Shown: piece after piece, positions 44,214 to 53,393 of the stretch
Layout: the number at the start of each line of letters is the position of its first letter
Position numbering within the stretch: position 1 is the first letter of the stretch
Assembly (NCBI RefSeq): GCF_011440305.1
Contig: NZ_JAAOIW010000006.1
Location: 124,001 to 188,000, forward strand
Origin: Paenibacillus agricola
Lineage (GTDB): Bacteria; Bacillota; Bacilli; Paenibacillales; NBRC-103111
Direction of reading: 5' to 3'
DNA length: 64,000 nucleotides
The notes under the pieces: generated by a model
What the model was told of the DNA's origin: nothing
Seen by the model: the letters and a program-made list of their open reading frames with translations, nothing else
Databases searched by the model: none
Translations under genes and position numbers: made by a program

Positions 44214-44463
44214 GCGTATCCCCGCCCATTAGTCTATTTCGTATTGCTTGCTGCTCAATATTATATCACAGATTTTTTCTTGCTAATTTTGGGATAGGCC
44301 TGCTTGTTGTGTCGTGGGTAGATGAATTTCATCACTAGGTTCAATAGTTACTCCGCGAATCCTCAAAGTTGAATTCTTTTAATAACTCACATCAATCTCC
44401 AATATCAACATGAAATATAACATGTAACTGATTTTATTAGATGAAGTGCTTGTTAATGTAAAT

Positions 44464-44484
44464 TATATGTTATATATATGTTAT
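44464..44484. repeat. Direct repeat TATATGTTAT with 11-bp period
   Basis: Two identical 10-mers TATATGTTAT at 44464-44473 and 44475-44484, about one helical turn apart, 40-60 bp upstream of the -35 box of the D-aminoacylase promoter. An inverted relative, ATAACATGTAA, lies near 44417. Position suits an activator site. The rest of the 44214-44636 gap is AT-rich and holds no gene. Confidence 0.45.
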
Positions 44485-44523
44485 TTTATATTCAGATGAA
44501 AGGGCTTTCTTTAAAAATACTTA

Positions 44524-44552
44524 TTGACTAGCCATAACTTATTTATTATATT
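44524..44552 (+). promoter_or_regulatory. Promoter of the D-aminoacylase/ABC transporter operon
   Basis: TTGACT (44524-44529), 17-bp spacer, TATATT (44547-44552), about 105 bp before the first gene of the large catabolic operon. Confidence 0.75.
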
Positions 44553-44558
44553 GTTAAT

Positions 44559-44578
44559 AATGAAACCAAGGTTTTATT
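44559..44578. promoter_or_regulatory. Palindrome at the transcription start, probable operator
   Basis: AATGAAACC-AA-GGTTTTATT: 9-bp arms with one mismatch, core AAACCAAGGTTT, starting 7 bp after the -10 box. A site here would block transcription. The IclR-family gene at the end of the cluster is the obvious candidate binder, but this is inference. Confidence 0.55.
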
Positions 44579-44657
44579 ATTTGAAATTTATAAGGCTATT
44601 TATCAAATTATCTAGAACAAGAAACATTACTTTTTAGTGGGAGGTTCGTTGCTAAAA

Positions 44658-46244
44658 GTGAAGACAGTAGATGTTCTTATTAAAAACGGTATCATCATCG
44701 ACGGGACTGGGAAAGAGCGATTTAAAGGAAATATCTCGATTAAGGATGGAAAAATCATTGATATTATGGCTGTGGAGACTTTGGTAGAGGCCAAAGAGGT
44801 TATTGACGCGAACTGGAAGGTTATCGCTCCTGGATTTATTGATTCCCATACCCATTCCGACCTGATGCTTTTATGGGACCGTCAGCACTCCGCAGGGTTG
44901 CATCAGGGGATTACAACGGAAATCTTGGGGCAAGACGGTCTATCCTATGCTCCCCTTAGCTCCAGCAATTTACAGATGTACTATAAGTTTTTGGCGGGGC
45001 TCAATGGAAGCCCAGATATTCCTTTGGACTGGTCGACGGTAAGTGAATTCAGAATGAAGTTTGACGGCACCGTAGCTATCAATACAGCCTATCAAGTTCC
45101 TCATGGCGCATTAAGATTGGAAACCTTAGGTATGCGGGACCTTCCATTGGTCGGCAAGAACATGGAAGCTGCAAAAGCAATCTTGGATGAGGGTTTGAAA
45201 AGTGGGGCGGTTGCATTTTCCACTGGCTTAAGTTACTATCCATGCTCCTATTCGGATACGGATGAGATGGTGGAGTTGTGTAAGGTTGTAGCTGAAAATA
45301 ACAGCGTATATGTGACGCATATTCGCACGGTATTTCGTGATCAGCAGATTGACCCTGTTCTGGAATCGATTGAAATCGCCGAAAGATCTGGTGCCAAACT
45401 GCATTTTTCACATTACCGGACCAATATCCCAAAGGCAGGCAAAGTTCAGGAAATCATGAAGGACATTGATAAAGCGTATCAGCGTGGGGTTGATATAACG
45501 TTAGAATTGTATCCTTATCCGTCGGGCAGCGGTTATGCGGTCATTTGGTTACCACTCTGGTGTATGGAGGGCGGTTTTGAAGCTTTAATGGAACGATTGG
45601 CCAATCCGTTGCTGAGGTCCAAATTAATCAAAGGAATTGAACAAAACACGATTCCATGCGGCGGTTATTTTACCCACCTTCCAAAAAATTCACAATACAT
45701 AGGAAGAAGCTTCTGGGATGTGGCGAATGAAAGAGGCCAGACGGTTCCCGATATGCTTTGCGACTTGCTGCTGGAAGAAAGCTTACAAGTGGGTTACCAT
45801 GATTCCTCTCCAGCGATATTTGAAAACCTTGATCAATGGGGCCCCTTTAATCAAGATTGTCTTGAATTATTGTCCAGACCTTATTATATGGTCGGGTCAG
45901 ACAGCATTCCTATAGGTAAAAATCCACATCCTAGAGGATTCGGTACATTTCCGAGGTTATTGCGTTTTTGCCGTGAATACGGCTTTAGTTTGGAAACAAT
46001 GATAAACAGGATGACCAAGGTGCCCGCAGACCGATTTGGTTTAAAAGATAGAGGCCAATTAAAAGTTGGATATGCTGGAGATATTGTCATTTTCGACCCT
46101 GAACACGTTACAGACACAGCTACTTATCAATTATCGCGGAGTGCTCCCAAGGGGATTTCGTATGTGCTAGTAAATGGCGAGGTTGCAGTTCGTGAAGAAA
46201 AGACTACAGGTATTTTTGCAGGCAGAGCCTTGAAAAGAGGATAG
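44658..46244 (+). CDS. D-aminoacylase (N-acyl-D-amino-acid deacylase) family protein
   Basis: A 528-residue amidohydrolase of the D-aminoacylase group. It begins TVDVLIKNGIIIDGTG, has the metal motif PGFIDSHTHSDLMLL, the carboxylated-residue region, VTHIRTVFRD and FSHYRTNIPKAGK for further His ligands, then MVGSDSIPIGKNPHPRGFGTFPRLL with the catalytic Asp. It removes N-acyl groups from D-amino acids or N-terminal D-residues. The start is not certain: GGGAGG is 13 nt from the GTG at 44658 and 4 nt from a TTG at 44649. First gene of a 12-kb cluster that includes a peptide-type importer. Confidence 0.88.
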   Translation: MKTVDVLIKNGIIIDGTGKERFKGNISIKDGKIIDIMAVETLVEAKEVIDANWKVIAPGFIDSHTHSDLMLLWDRQHSAGLHQGITTEILGQDGLSYAPLSSSNLQMYYKFLAGLNGSPDIPLDWSTVSEFRMKFDGTVAINTAYQVPHGALRLETLGMRDLPLVGKNMEAAKAILDEGLKSGAVAFSTGLSYYPCSYSDTDEMVELCKVVAENNSVYVTHIRTVFRDQQIDPVLESIEIAERSGAKLHFSHYRTNIPKAGKVQEIMKDIDKAYQRGVDITLELYPYPSGSGYAVIWLPLWCMEGGFEALMERLANPLLRSKLIKGIEQNTIPCGGYFTHLPKNSQYIGRSFWDVANERGQTVPDMLCDLLLEESLQVGYHDSSPAIFENLDQWGPFNQDCLELLSRPYYMVGSDSIPIGKNPHPRGFGTFPRLLRFCREYGFSLETMINRMTKVPADRFGLKDRGQLKVGYAGDIVIFDPEHVTDTATYQLSRSAPKGISYVLVNGEVAVREEKTTGIFAGRALKRG

Positions 46245-46337
46245 CAGCGAAGCTTCACACGATTAAGCCTGCCAATTAAAGCGTGGAGAAATCGGACCTA
46301 TAAATCCGTTGCTCAATAATAAAAAAAGGGTGAGTAA

Positions 46338-47915
46338 ATGATGAGAAAGAACTGGATCGCAATGTCTTTGACGGTAGTTTTCTTGATTTCGCTAGTGCTT
46401 TCGGGGTGTACGGATAATAAACCAGCTACTGGGGCAGACAATTCGGCAACCAAAAAAGGGGGGACTTTGAAGGTAGCTATAAACGGGGAACCGCCTACAC
46501 TCGACATGAATAAGAATACTTCCGTAGTTGTACAGGAGATAAGTTACCACATTTTTGAAGGCTTGTTCACGTTTGACGATAAGTACAACGCAATACCGAT
46601 GTTAGCCAAAGATTATTCATACGACGCAGCAAACAAAAAATATACGATCAATTTGCGTGCAGGAGTAAAGTTTCATAACGGTAAAATTCTTACCGCTGAC
46701 GACGTGGTAGCCTCAATTAACCGTTGGGGTAAAGTATCAACATACGGAAAGACCTTCTTGAGGTATGCACAAGAAGTGAAGAAGACAGGTGATCTAACCA
46801 TCGAGATTCTGTTGAAAGATCCCTCTCCCATCATTCCAATGCTGTTGGCAGTCCCGGCACATGGGGCAGGAATTTTCCCCGAAGAATCTATTGTAGCAGC
46901 CGGTGATGGTGATATTAAAGAGTTTATTGGTACTGGACCCTTCCGTTTTGTTGAGCACAAAGCAGATCAATACATTAAGTTGGCCCGATTTGACGATTAT
47001 TCAGCGCTGGATGGTCCAGCCATAGGTATGGGAGGCAAACGCGCTGCTTTGGTAGATGAATTGATGTTTATTCCAACTCCGGAAAATTCCGTTCGTCTTG
47101 ATGGCGTGCAAACCGGCCAATTTGATTATGCTATCCAAGTTAATTCCGACTCTTACGCCCAAGTCAAAGCGAACACCCAAGTCGATTCTGTCATCATTAA
47201 GCCCTATTGGTGGGCCACCGCCATCTTTAACAAGAAGATGGGTGCGTTTAAGGACCAGAAGCTGCGCCAAGCATTTGCATTAGCTCTAAATATGGATCCG
47301 ATCATGAAAGCAGCATTTACTAACGAGGAATTCTATCGCTTGGATCCAAGCATCTTGTTTAAAGAACAAACCGAATGGTGGAGCGATTCCGGCAAAGAAA
47401 TGTACAATCAAGGCAATATTGAAAAGGCCAAGCAATTAATGAAAGAAGCAAATTATAACGGAGAAAAGATCCGCTGGATGACAACTAAAGACTATGATTT
47501 TATGTACAAAAATGCAGTAGTTGCCGTGGAGCAGCTTAAGCAGATCGGATTCAATATTGAACTGCAGGTTTCAGATTGGGCAACTATTGCCCAGCGGAGA
47601 GCCAAACCCGAAGAATGGGAAGTGTTCTCCAATGGAGTATCTTTTATTGCTGATCCGGGTATTTGGGCAGTATGGGAAAGCTCTTGGCCGGGATGGTGGG
47701 AATCACAGAAGAAAGATGAAATGATAAATAAAGTGAATACCGAGATGGATCCCAAAGCACGCAAGAAAAAAATGGATGACTTGCAAGCTGTTTTTTGGGA
47801 GGAGCTCCCTGTCTCAAAATTCGGTGATTTCTTTGTTCTGGATGTAAAAAGCAAAAAAGTAAATGGATTTGTACCCAGCGCCTATCATTATTTCTGGAAT
47901 GTATCAAAAAATTAG
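46338..47915 (+). CDS. ABC transporter substrate-binding lipoprotein, family 5
   Basis: A 525-residue SBP_bac_5 protein with lipobox VLSGCTD and phrases typical of the Dpp/Opp family: INGEPPTLDMNKNTS, INLRAGVKFHNGKILTADDVV, FIGTGPFRFVEHKADQ. The C-terminal half is of the glutathione/nickel-peptide-like type. It delivers the compound processed by the D-aminoacylase and the other enzymes of the cluster. AAAGGG lies 8 nt before the first of two ATGs. Confidence 0.9.
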   Translation: MMRKNWIAMSLTVVFLISLVLSGCTDNKPATGADNSATKKGGTLKVAINGEPPTLDMNKNTSVVVQEISYHIFEGLFTFDDKYNAIPMLAKDYSYDAANKKYTINLRAGVKFHNGKILTADDVVASINRWGKVSTYGKTFLRYAQEVKKTGDLTIEILLKDPSPIIPMLLAVPAHGAGIFPEESIVAAGDGDIKEFIGTGPFRFVEHKADQYIKLARFDDYSALDGPAIGMGGKRAALVDELMFIPTPENSVRLDGVQTGQFDYAIQVNSDSYAQVKANTQVDSVIIKPYWWATAIFNKKMGAFKDQKLRQAFALALNMDPIMKAAFTNEEFYRLDPSILFKEQTEWWSDSGKEMYNQGNIEKAKQLMKEANYNGEKIRWMTTKDYDFMYKNAVVAVEQLKQIGFNIELQVSDWATIAQRRAKPEEWEVFSNGVSFIADPGIWAVWESSWPGWWESQKKDEMINKVNTEMDPKARKKKMDDLQAVFWEELPVSKFGDFFVLDVKSKKVNGFVPSAYHYFWNVSKN

Positions 47916-47922
47916 TACGAAT

Positions 47923-47960
47923 AATGATTATCACATGGGTCTACCCATGTGATAATCATT
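47923..47960. repeat. Perfect 18-bp inverted repeat between binding-protein and permease genes
   Basis: AATGATTATCACATGGGT (47923-47940) and ACCCATGTGATAATCATT (47943-47960) are exact complements with only CT between. It begins 8 bp after the SBP stop. There is no real T-run, so an mRNA-stabilising or partial-stop hairpin that raises SBP levels is more likely than full termination. Confidence 0.75.
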
Positions 47961-48003
47961 TCATGTGTGAGCTTAAGGATGAAAACGGTTAGGAAGGTGA
48001 AGC

Positions 48004-48879
48004 ATGGCGGAACTTGTGAATGAGCTTCAGAATGAACAAAAAAAGAAAAATGAGCTGCTGGCGCAATTGCTTCAAAGAAAATCCGTAATCATAAGCATAG
48101 GTATCATTCTTGTAATGATTTGTTCAGTGTTGGCGGCTCCAGTTTTATCGAGCTATAGCCCGAATGATTTAGCAGTCGAGAATCGGCTGCAAGCTCCGAG
48201 TTCCATTCATTTTTTTGGAACTGACGATTTTGGTCGCGATATTTTTTCCAGAGTATTACATGGCGGGGTCATTTCTTTGGCTATCGGATTTGCTGTTGTC
48301 ATTCTTGCGGTCGGTTCGGGGACGTTAATTGGTCTCTTTTCAGGATATTTCAAGTTGTTCGACAACATTGTAATGAGGGTTATGGATGGGCTTATGTCAT
48401 TCCCAGGACTGATATTAGCCATTTCGATGATTGGCGTTCTAGGAAGAGGCGTTTTTACAGTTATCATTTCATTAAGTATCGTTTATTTGCCCCGTGTAGC
48501 CCGTGTAGTACGAGGTTCGGTGTTGGTAGTAAGGGAATATCCTTTTGTTGAAGCGGAAAAAGTACTGGGTGCGAGCAAAATATATATTTTGTTTATTCAT
48601 ATACTGCCTAATTGCCTATCTCCAATCATTATTCAGTCATCATTCATTTTTTCGTACGCCATATTGGGAGAAGCAGCTTTAAGCTTTCTCGGTGTGGGCG
48701 TTCCCCCTGTAACCCCGAGCTGGGGAAATATATTAAGCGATGCCAGGTTGTATATCGTGCAGGCTTGGTGGATTGCTGTTTTCCCTGGAGTTGCCATCAT
48801 GATCACAGTGCTGGGACTAAATATGTTTGGTGACGGGTTACGCGATGTATTGGATCCCAAACTTCGCAATGTCAAATAA
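48004..48879 (+). CDS. ABC transporter permease, DppC/OppC type
   Basis: A 291-residue permease with SVIISIGIILVMICSVLAAPVLS as first helix, FFGTDDFGRDIFSRVLHGGVISL and the EAA loop PFVEAEKVLGASKIYILFIHILPN. In this operon the C-type permease gene comes before the B-type, the reverse of the two other peptide transporters in the window. AGGAAGGTG precedes ATG. Confidence 0.9.
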   Translation: MAELVNELQNEQKKKNELLAQLLQRKSVIISIGIILVMICSVLAAPVLSSYSPNDLAVENRLQAPSSIHFFGTDDFGRDIFSRVLHGGVISLAIGFAVVILAVGSGTLIGLFSGYFKLFDNIVMRVMDGLMSFPGLILAISMIGVLGRGVFTVIISLSIVYLPRVARVVRGSVLVVREYPFVEAEKVLGASKIYILFIHILPNCLSPIIIQSSFIFSYAILGEAALSFLGVGVPPVTPSWGNILSDARLYIVQAWWIAVFPGVAIMITVLGLNMFGDGLRDVLDPKLRNVK

Positions 48880-48908
48880 GGAAATTATGCATAAGGTGGG
48901 AGAAAGCC

Positions 48909-49853
48909 ATGTTGTCCTTTATCGGAAAGCGGTTAATAATGTTGCTGCCAACCTTATTAGTCCCTTTATTTCTCGTGTTTTTCTTGCTCCGGCTAGCGCC
49001 CGGCGATCCGGCGTCTTTTATGCTGGGGATCGATGCGACTCCAGAACAAGTAGATCAACTAAGGGATAAAATGGGATTGAATGAGCCACTGCATATACAA
49101 CTTATCATCTGGCTTAAGCAGCTTGTTACGATGGATCTCGGAGATTCCATTTTTCTAAAACAACCCGTACTGCAAGTTATTTTAGAACATATGCCCACTA
49201 CCATCCTTTTAACGATATTTTCTTTGATCGTCGCCATTATCATCGGTGTGGGTTCTGGCATCATATCTGCTGTATTCCGAAACAAACCTGTTGACCATAT
49301 AGCCATGACCGGGGCGATGGTTGGCGTATCAATGCCTGAGTTTTGGTTCGGTCTGATGTTAATCCTTGTTTTTTCCGTAAAATTACAGTGGTTTCCTGTT
49401 GCCGGTTTTGTACCGCTGTCGGAAGGAGTATTCGCCTGCCTTCGATCTTTAACGCTCCCGGCTATGTCTCTCGGTTTGATTCAAGCAGCCTTTATTGCCA
49501 GAATTACCAGATCCAGCATGCTTGACGTCATCCATGAGGATTTCGTTCGAACTGCCAGAGCTAAAGGATTGTCACCCAGACTAATTGTTTTTAAACACGT
49601 TTTGCGGAACGCGTTAATTCCTATCATTACGGTTATTGGGATTACAACAGCGGTATTGATGGGCGGAGCCATAGCCATTGAGACGGTATTCACCTTGCCG
49701 GGAATCGGCAGAATGCTGATCAGTGCTGTATCGCGAAGGGATTACCCGCTTATACAAGGTATTGTTCTCTTCGTTTCTCTGATGTTCATCGTGATCAACC
49801 TTGTGGTTGATATTATTTATACATGGGTTGATCCCAGGATTAAATACCAGTAA
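48909..49853 (+). CDS. ABC transporter permease, DppB/OppB type
   Basis: A 314-residue permease: LSFIGKRLIMLLPTLLVPLFLVFFLL, the loop APGDPASFMLGIDATPEQVDQL, and the EAA loop DFVRTARAKGLSPRLIVFKHVLRNALIPI. GGTGGGAG lies before the ATG, 29 bp after the DppC-type gene. Together they form the membrane pore. Confidence 0.9.
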   Translation: MLSFIGKRLIMLLPTLLVPLFLVFFLLRLAPGDPASFMLGIDATPEQVDQLRDKMGLNEPLHIQLIIWLKQLVTMDLGDSIFLKQPVLQVILEHMPTTILLTIFSLIVAIIIGVGSGIISAVFRNKPVDHIAMTGAMVGVSMPEFWFGLMLILVFSVKLQWFPVAGFVPLSEGVFACLRSLTLPAMSLGLIQAAFIARITRSSMLDVIHEDFVRTARAKGLSPRLIVFKHVLRNALIPIITVIGITTAVLMGGAIAIETVFTLPGIGRMLISAVSRRDYPLIQGIVLFVSLMFIVINLVVDIIYTWVDPRIKYQ

Positions 49854-49873
49854 GCAAGGAAGGAGTTACGCTA

Positions 49874-50857
49874 ATGGAACAACCGCTGCTGCAAATAAAA
49901 AATTTAGATCTGGCGTTCTCGAAGTCCGATAGCAAGGTACAAGCCCTTTCCAATATTTCCTTCGACATATCGAAAGGGGAAATTGTGGGTCTGGTGGGCG
50001 AGTCAGGTTGCGGAAAAAGCATTACCTCCTTATCCATTATGGGACTATTGCCGGAAGAATCCGCACATATTACTAACGGTTTTATTAAATTTCAGGATTT
50101 GATTTTGACGGATTTGAACGAGAAGCAATTAAGAGCCATCCGTGGAAAAGAAATCTCTATGATATTTCAAGAGCCTATGACGTCGTTAAATCCGGTCTTC
50201 ACAATAGGCGACCAATTGATTGAAGCAGTGAAAAAACATTTAAAAATGAGCAAAAAAGAAGCCATTGTACATGTTGAAAATATCCTGGAAAGGATTGGAA
50301 TACCCCGTTCGCGTCGGATCATGAATGAATACCCCCATCAGCTTTCTGGTGGAATGCGGCAGCGAGTCATGATTGCAATGGCTTTGTCCTGCCGGCCGAA
50401 GCTGCTGATCGCCGATGAACCTACAACGGCACTGGACGTCACCATCCAAGCACAAATTCTCGATTTGTTAAAAAGCATGAATAAGGAATTAAATACGTCC
50501 ATGCTGTTTATTACACATGATTTGGGAGTAGTGGCGGAAATATGCGACAGAGTGATTGTCATGTACGCAGGTCAAATTGTGGAAAGCGGACGGGTCGTTG
50601 ATATCCTTAAAAATCCTAGGCATCCCTACACTATCGGCTTATTGAGGTCTATACCAAAGCTGAAAGAGACGAGAAGCAGATTGGACATCATTCCAGGAAC
50701 AGTGCCGCAATTAGGAAAAATGCCTAAAGGATGCCGGTTTTCACCAAGATGCGGTTTAGCAACCCCCCAATGCAGCGAGGAACCTGACATGATCTCCGTC
50801 GGTTCGGGCCACTCTGTAAAATGCTGGTATGCAAACGAAACGGGGGAAGCGTTATGA
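49874..50857 (+). CDS. ABC transporter ATP-binding protein, DppD/OppD type
   Basis: A 327-residue ATPase with Walker [10 protein letters not shown]-loop [13 protein letters not shown], signature [10 protein letters not shown], Walker [15 protein letters not shown] and H-loop FITHDLGVV. The C-terminus carries GCRFSPRCGLATPQC. Its stop overlaps the next gene's ATG by 4 bp. Confidence 0.92.
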   Translation: MEQPLLQIKNLDLAFSKSDSKVQALSNISFDISKGEIVGLVGESGCGKSITSLSIMGLLPEESAHITNGFIKFQDLILTDLNEKQLRAIRGKEISMIFQEPMTSLNPVFTIGDQLIEAVKKHLKMSKKEAIVHVENILERIGIPRSRRIMNEYPHQLSGGMRQRVMIAMALSCRPKLLIADEPTTALDVTIQAQILDLLKSMNKELNTSMLFITHDLGVVAEICDRVIVMYAGQIVESGRVVDILKNPRHPYTIGLLRSIPKLKETRSRLDIIPGTVPQLGKMPKGCRFSPRCGLATPQCSEEPDMISVGSGHSVKCWYANETGEAL

Positions 50858-51813
50858 CTGGAACACCTTTACTCGAAGTTAAAGATTTGCAAAAGGTATT
50901 TACCGTAGGATCCATGATGAACAAAAAAAACGTACAGGCCATTCGCAATATCTCTTTTACCATTTATGAGGGAGAAACACTTGGATTGGTAGGAGAAAGC
51001 GGTTGTGGAAAATCGACGACCGGAAGAGCTGCGATTCGTCTAATAGAACCAACAAGCGGAACCGTGAAATTTATGGGGCAGGATATAACAAAGGTGAAAG
51101 AACAGCAGCTTAGAAAGATTCGCAGAGATATGCAAATGATTTTTCAGGATCCCTATGCTTCATTAAATCCGCGGATGACCATTGAAAAAATATTGATGGA
51201 ACCGTATAAATTGCAAAATTTATATTCGTCCCAGGAACGGGAAGAACGAGTCATCTCGCTTATGCAGGAGGTTGGACTTCGGCCGGAGTATCGCAGGAGG
51301 TATCCACATGAGTTTTCCGGTGGTCAGCGACAGCGGATCGGGATAGCAAGGGCACTCGCCTTAAATCCTAAGCTTATTATTGCTGATGAACCTGTTTCTG
51401 CATTGGATGTATCCGTTCAAGCGCAGGTATTGAACCTCATGATGGATCTGCAGGATAAATACAAGCTATCCTATTTGTTTATATCCCATGATCTCAGTGT
51501 TGTTAAATATATTTGCCACCGCATTGGTGTGATGTATCTGGGCGAAATCGTGGAAATGGGCGGAAGGGATGATTTGTATAATAATCCGCTTCACCCCTAC
51601 ACACAATCTTTATTATCTTCCATTCCAACGGTCGATCAGGATGTGAGGCTTGAAAGAATTATTTTGAGTGGGGATGTTCCCAGTCCAGCTGCTCCACCAA
51701 GCGGTTGTTCGTTTCACCCACGTTGTCCAAGCTGCATGGAAATCTGTAAAACAGTTAAACCGGAAACTATACAAGTCGGACAACAAGTGGTTGCCTGCCA
51801 TTTGTACCCTTAA
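50854..51813 (+). CDS. ABC transporter ATP-binding protein, DppF/OppF type
   Basis: A 319-residue ATPase with Walker [10 protein letters not shown]-loop MIFQDPYASLNPR, signature FSGGQRQR, Walker [16 protein letters not shown]-loop FISHDLSVV, and GCSFHPRCPSCMEIC at the end. The ATG at 50854 overlaps the DppD-type stop codon (ATGA) and follows GGGGGAAG. It completes the third peptide-type transporter of the window. Confidence 0.92.
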   Translation: MTGTPLLEVKDLQKVFTVGSMMNKKNVQAIRNISFTIYEGETLGLVGESGCGKSTTGRAAIRLIEPTSGTVKFMGQDITKVKEQQLRKIRRDMQMIFQDPYASLNPRMTIEKILMEPYKLQNLYSSQEREERVISLMQEVGLRPEYRRRYPHEFSGGQRQRIGIARALALNPKLIIADEPVSALDVSVQAQVLNLMMDLQDKYKLSYLFISHDLSVVKYICHRIGVMYLGEIVEMGGRDDLYNNPLHPYTQSLLSSIPTVDQDVRLERIILSGDVPSPAAPPSGCSFHPRCPSCMEICKTVKPETIQVGQQVVACHLYP

Positions 51814-51842
51814 TAAGTGATATACACAGGAGGAATGAAAAA

Positions 51843-52949
51843 GTGAATGATCGATTACTCGTAACAGAATTAGAGACACCCGTCGTGCTTGTCGATCTTG
51901 GTGTGTTGGAGCGTAATCTCAAAGGTACAGCGGACCTGGCTCGTCAAGCTGGTGTGAAGCTACGTCCGCATTTTAAAACACATAAAAGTGTGTGGATCGC
52001 CAAAAAGCAGATCGAATATGGAGCCTACGGGATGACCGTCGCCAAATTGGGTGAAGCGGAGGTGCTGGCGGATGCGGGAATCCAAGATATCCTGGTCGCG
52101 TTCCCGCTTGTCGGGGAAGCCAAGCTTCGGCGGCTTGGCGCATTAATCGAACGGGGAGTCAAAGTGACTGTCAGCATCGATAATGTCACAGTGGCGCAGG
52201 GACTATCCAATTTGGGTGTATCCATGGGCATACTTATACCCATATATGTCGATGTGAATACAGGGTTAAACCGCTGCGGCTTGGAGCCTGGGGAAGAAAC
52301 AGCTTCACTGGTTAAAGAGATCGTTGCCCTACCCGGTGTCGAAGTGCGGGGGCTGATGACCCATGGCGGCCACGCCTACGGGAAAAAGACGTTGGATGAG
52401 CTGCGCCAGGCAGCTGCAGACGAGGCAGAGGGCCTTGTTCAATCCAAGCTTTTACTTGAAAAATCGGGAATATCTATTACTGAAATCAGTGTCGGCTCCA
52501 CTCCTACCTCCAAGTTTATCGGAGGACTGACCGGAGTTACGGAAATACGGCCGGGCGCTTACGTGTTCGGAGACATATCCCAGTTAGCAATTGGAGTCAT
52601 CGAGATGAATGAGCTCGCAATGAGTATCATGGCAACCGTAGTCAGCATCCCTAGAAGCGGAACCGCGATCATAGATGCCGGTTCCAAAACTTTCAGCAGC
52701 GATGTGTGTTCGCATCGACCAGGTTATGGGTTCTTAAAAAGTAATCCGGATGTATATATCGAGCGTCTAAGTGAAGAACATGGCATTGTCAGGGTTCCGG
52801 AAGGTGTTACTTTATCAATTGGCGATCGACTTGAGTTTATACCGAATCACTGCTGCACGGTGTCCAATCTGCACAACAAGCTTCAGGGCGTACGCGACGA
52901 TCAAGTAGATCATGAAATCATCGTCGATGCCCGCGGTAAAATCGTTTAA
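51843..52949 (+). CDS. PLP enzyme of the D-serine dehydratase/D-threonine aldolase family
   Basis: A 368-residue fold-type III PLP enzyme with an alanine-racemase-like N-terminal barrel. The PLP lysine is Lys45 in LRPHFKTHKS, and the metal site at the C-terminus is His336-Cys-Cys338 in PNHCCTVSN. D-serine dehydratases of this family use His-x-Cys to bind zinc, while D-threonine aldolases use His-x-Asp, so dehydratase-like activity is favoured. It would act on a D-amino acid freed by the D-aminoacylase. The gene next to it encodes RidA, which removes the reactive enamine such dehydratases produce. GTG start with CAGGAGG 9-10 nt upstream. Confidence 0.85.
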   Translation: MNDRLLVTELETPVVLVDLGVLERNLKGTADLARQAGVKLRPHFKTHKSVWIAKKQIEYGAYGMTVAKLGEAEVLADAGIQDILVAFPLVGEAKLRRLGALIERGVKVTVSIDNVTVAQGLSNLGVSMGILIPIYVDVNTGLNRCGLEPGEETASLVKEIVALPGVEVRGLMTHGGHAYGKKTLDELRQAAADEAEGLVQSKLLLEKSGISITEISVGSTPTSKFIGGLTGVTEIRPGAYVFGDISQLAIGVIEMNELAMSIMATVVSIPRSGTAIIDAGSKTFSSDVCSHRPGYGFLKSNPDVYIERLSEEHGIVRVPEGVTLSIGDRLEFIPNHCCTVSNLHNKLQGVRDDQVDHEIIVDARGKIV

Positions 52950-52973
52950 TAACAATAGAGAGGAAGATTAATC

Positions 52974-53366
52974 ATGTCAAAAGCTATTCATGTTCCAGAA
53001 GCTCCACAATTCTCTTTACCTTTTTCACACGCTGTACGCGCCGGAGATTTCGTTTATGTTTCGGGGCAAGTGGGGGTAGATCCAGTAACCTGCCAAATCG
53101 TCGGGCAGACGATAGAAGAACAGACACGCCAATGCTTGCGCAATCTTGAAATTATATTAGAAGCGGAAGGCCTTACCTTGGATCATGTCATTAAGTCCAA
53201 TGCATTTGTAAGCCGCCCTGAGGACTTCCCCGGTTATAACAAAACGTATTCGGAAGTGTTTACAAAGCCTTACCCAGCGCGTACCACCGCTCCTGTCGCT
53301 ATGGGTGCTTACCTTGTAGAAATCGATGTGATCGCTTACTCACAGGCGAAACGAACAATAGATTAA
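52974..53366 (+). CDS. RidA (YjgF/YER057c/UK114) family imine deaminase
   Basis: A 130-residue RidA-family protein. It has VYVSGQVGVDPVTCQIVG, the central IEEQTRQCLRNLEIILEAEGLTLDHVIKSNAFV, and PYPARTTAPVAMGAYLVEIDVIAY with the key Arg103. RidA proteins form trimers that hydrolyse 2-aminoacrylate and other enamines or imines released by PLP enzymes. It lies 24 bp after a PLP dehydratase-like gene. AGAGGAAG precedes ATG. Confidence 0.92.
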   Translation: MSKAIHVPEAPQFSLPFSHAVRAGDFVYVSGQVGVDPVTCQIVGQTIEEQTRQCLRNLEIILEAEGLTLDHVIKSNAFVSRPEDFPGYNKTYSEVFTKPYPARTTAPVAMGAYLVEIDVIAYSQAKRTID

Positions 53367-53393
53367 CTTACGTGCTATGAAAGGGTGTATAAG

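Noticed and set aside
44464-44484. The TATATGTTAT repeats as a CRISPR or iteron array
   Set aside because: Only two direct copies of 10 bp with no spacers, no cas genes and no replication gene nearby. A regulatory site is the simpler reading.
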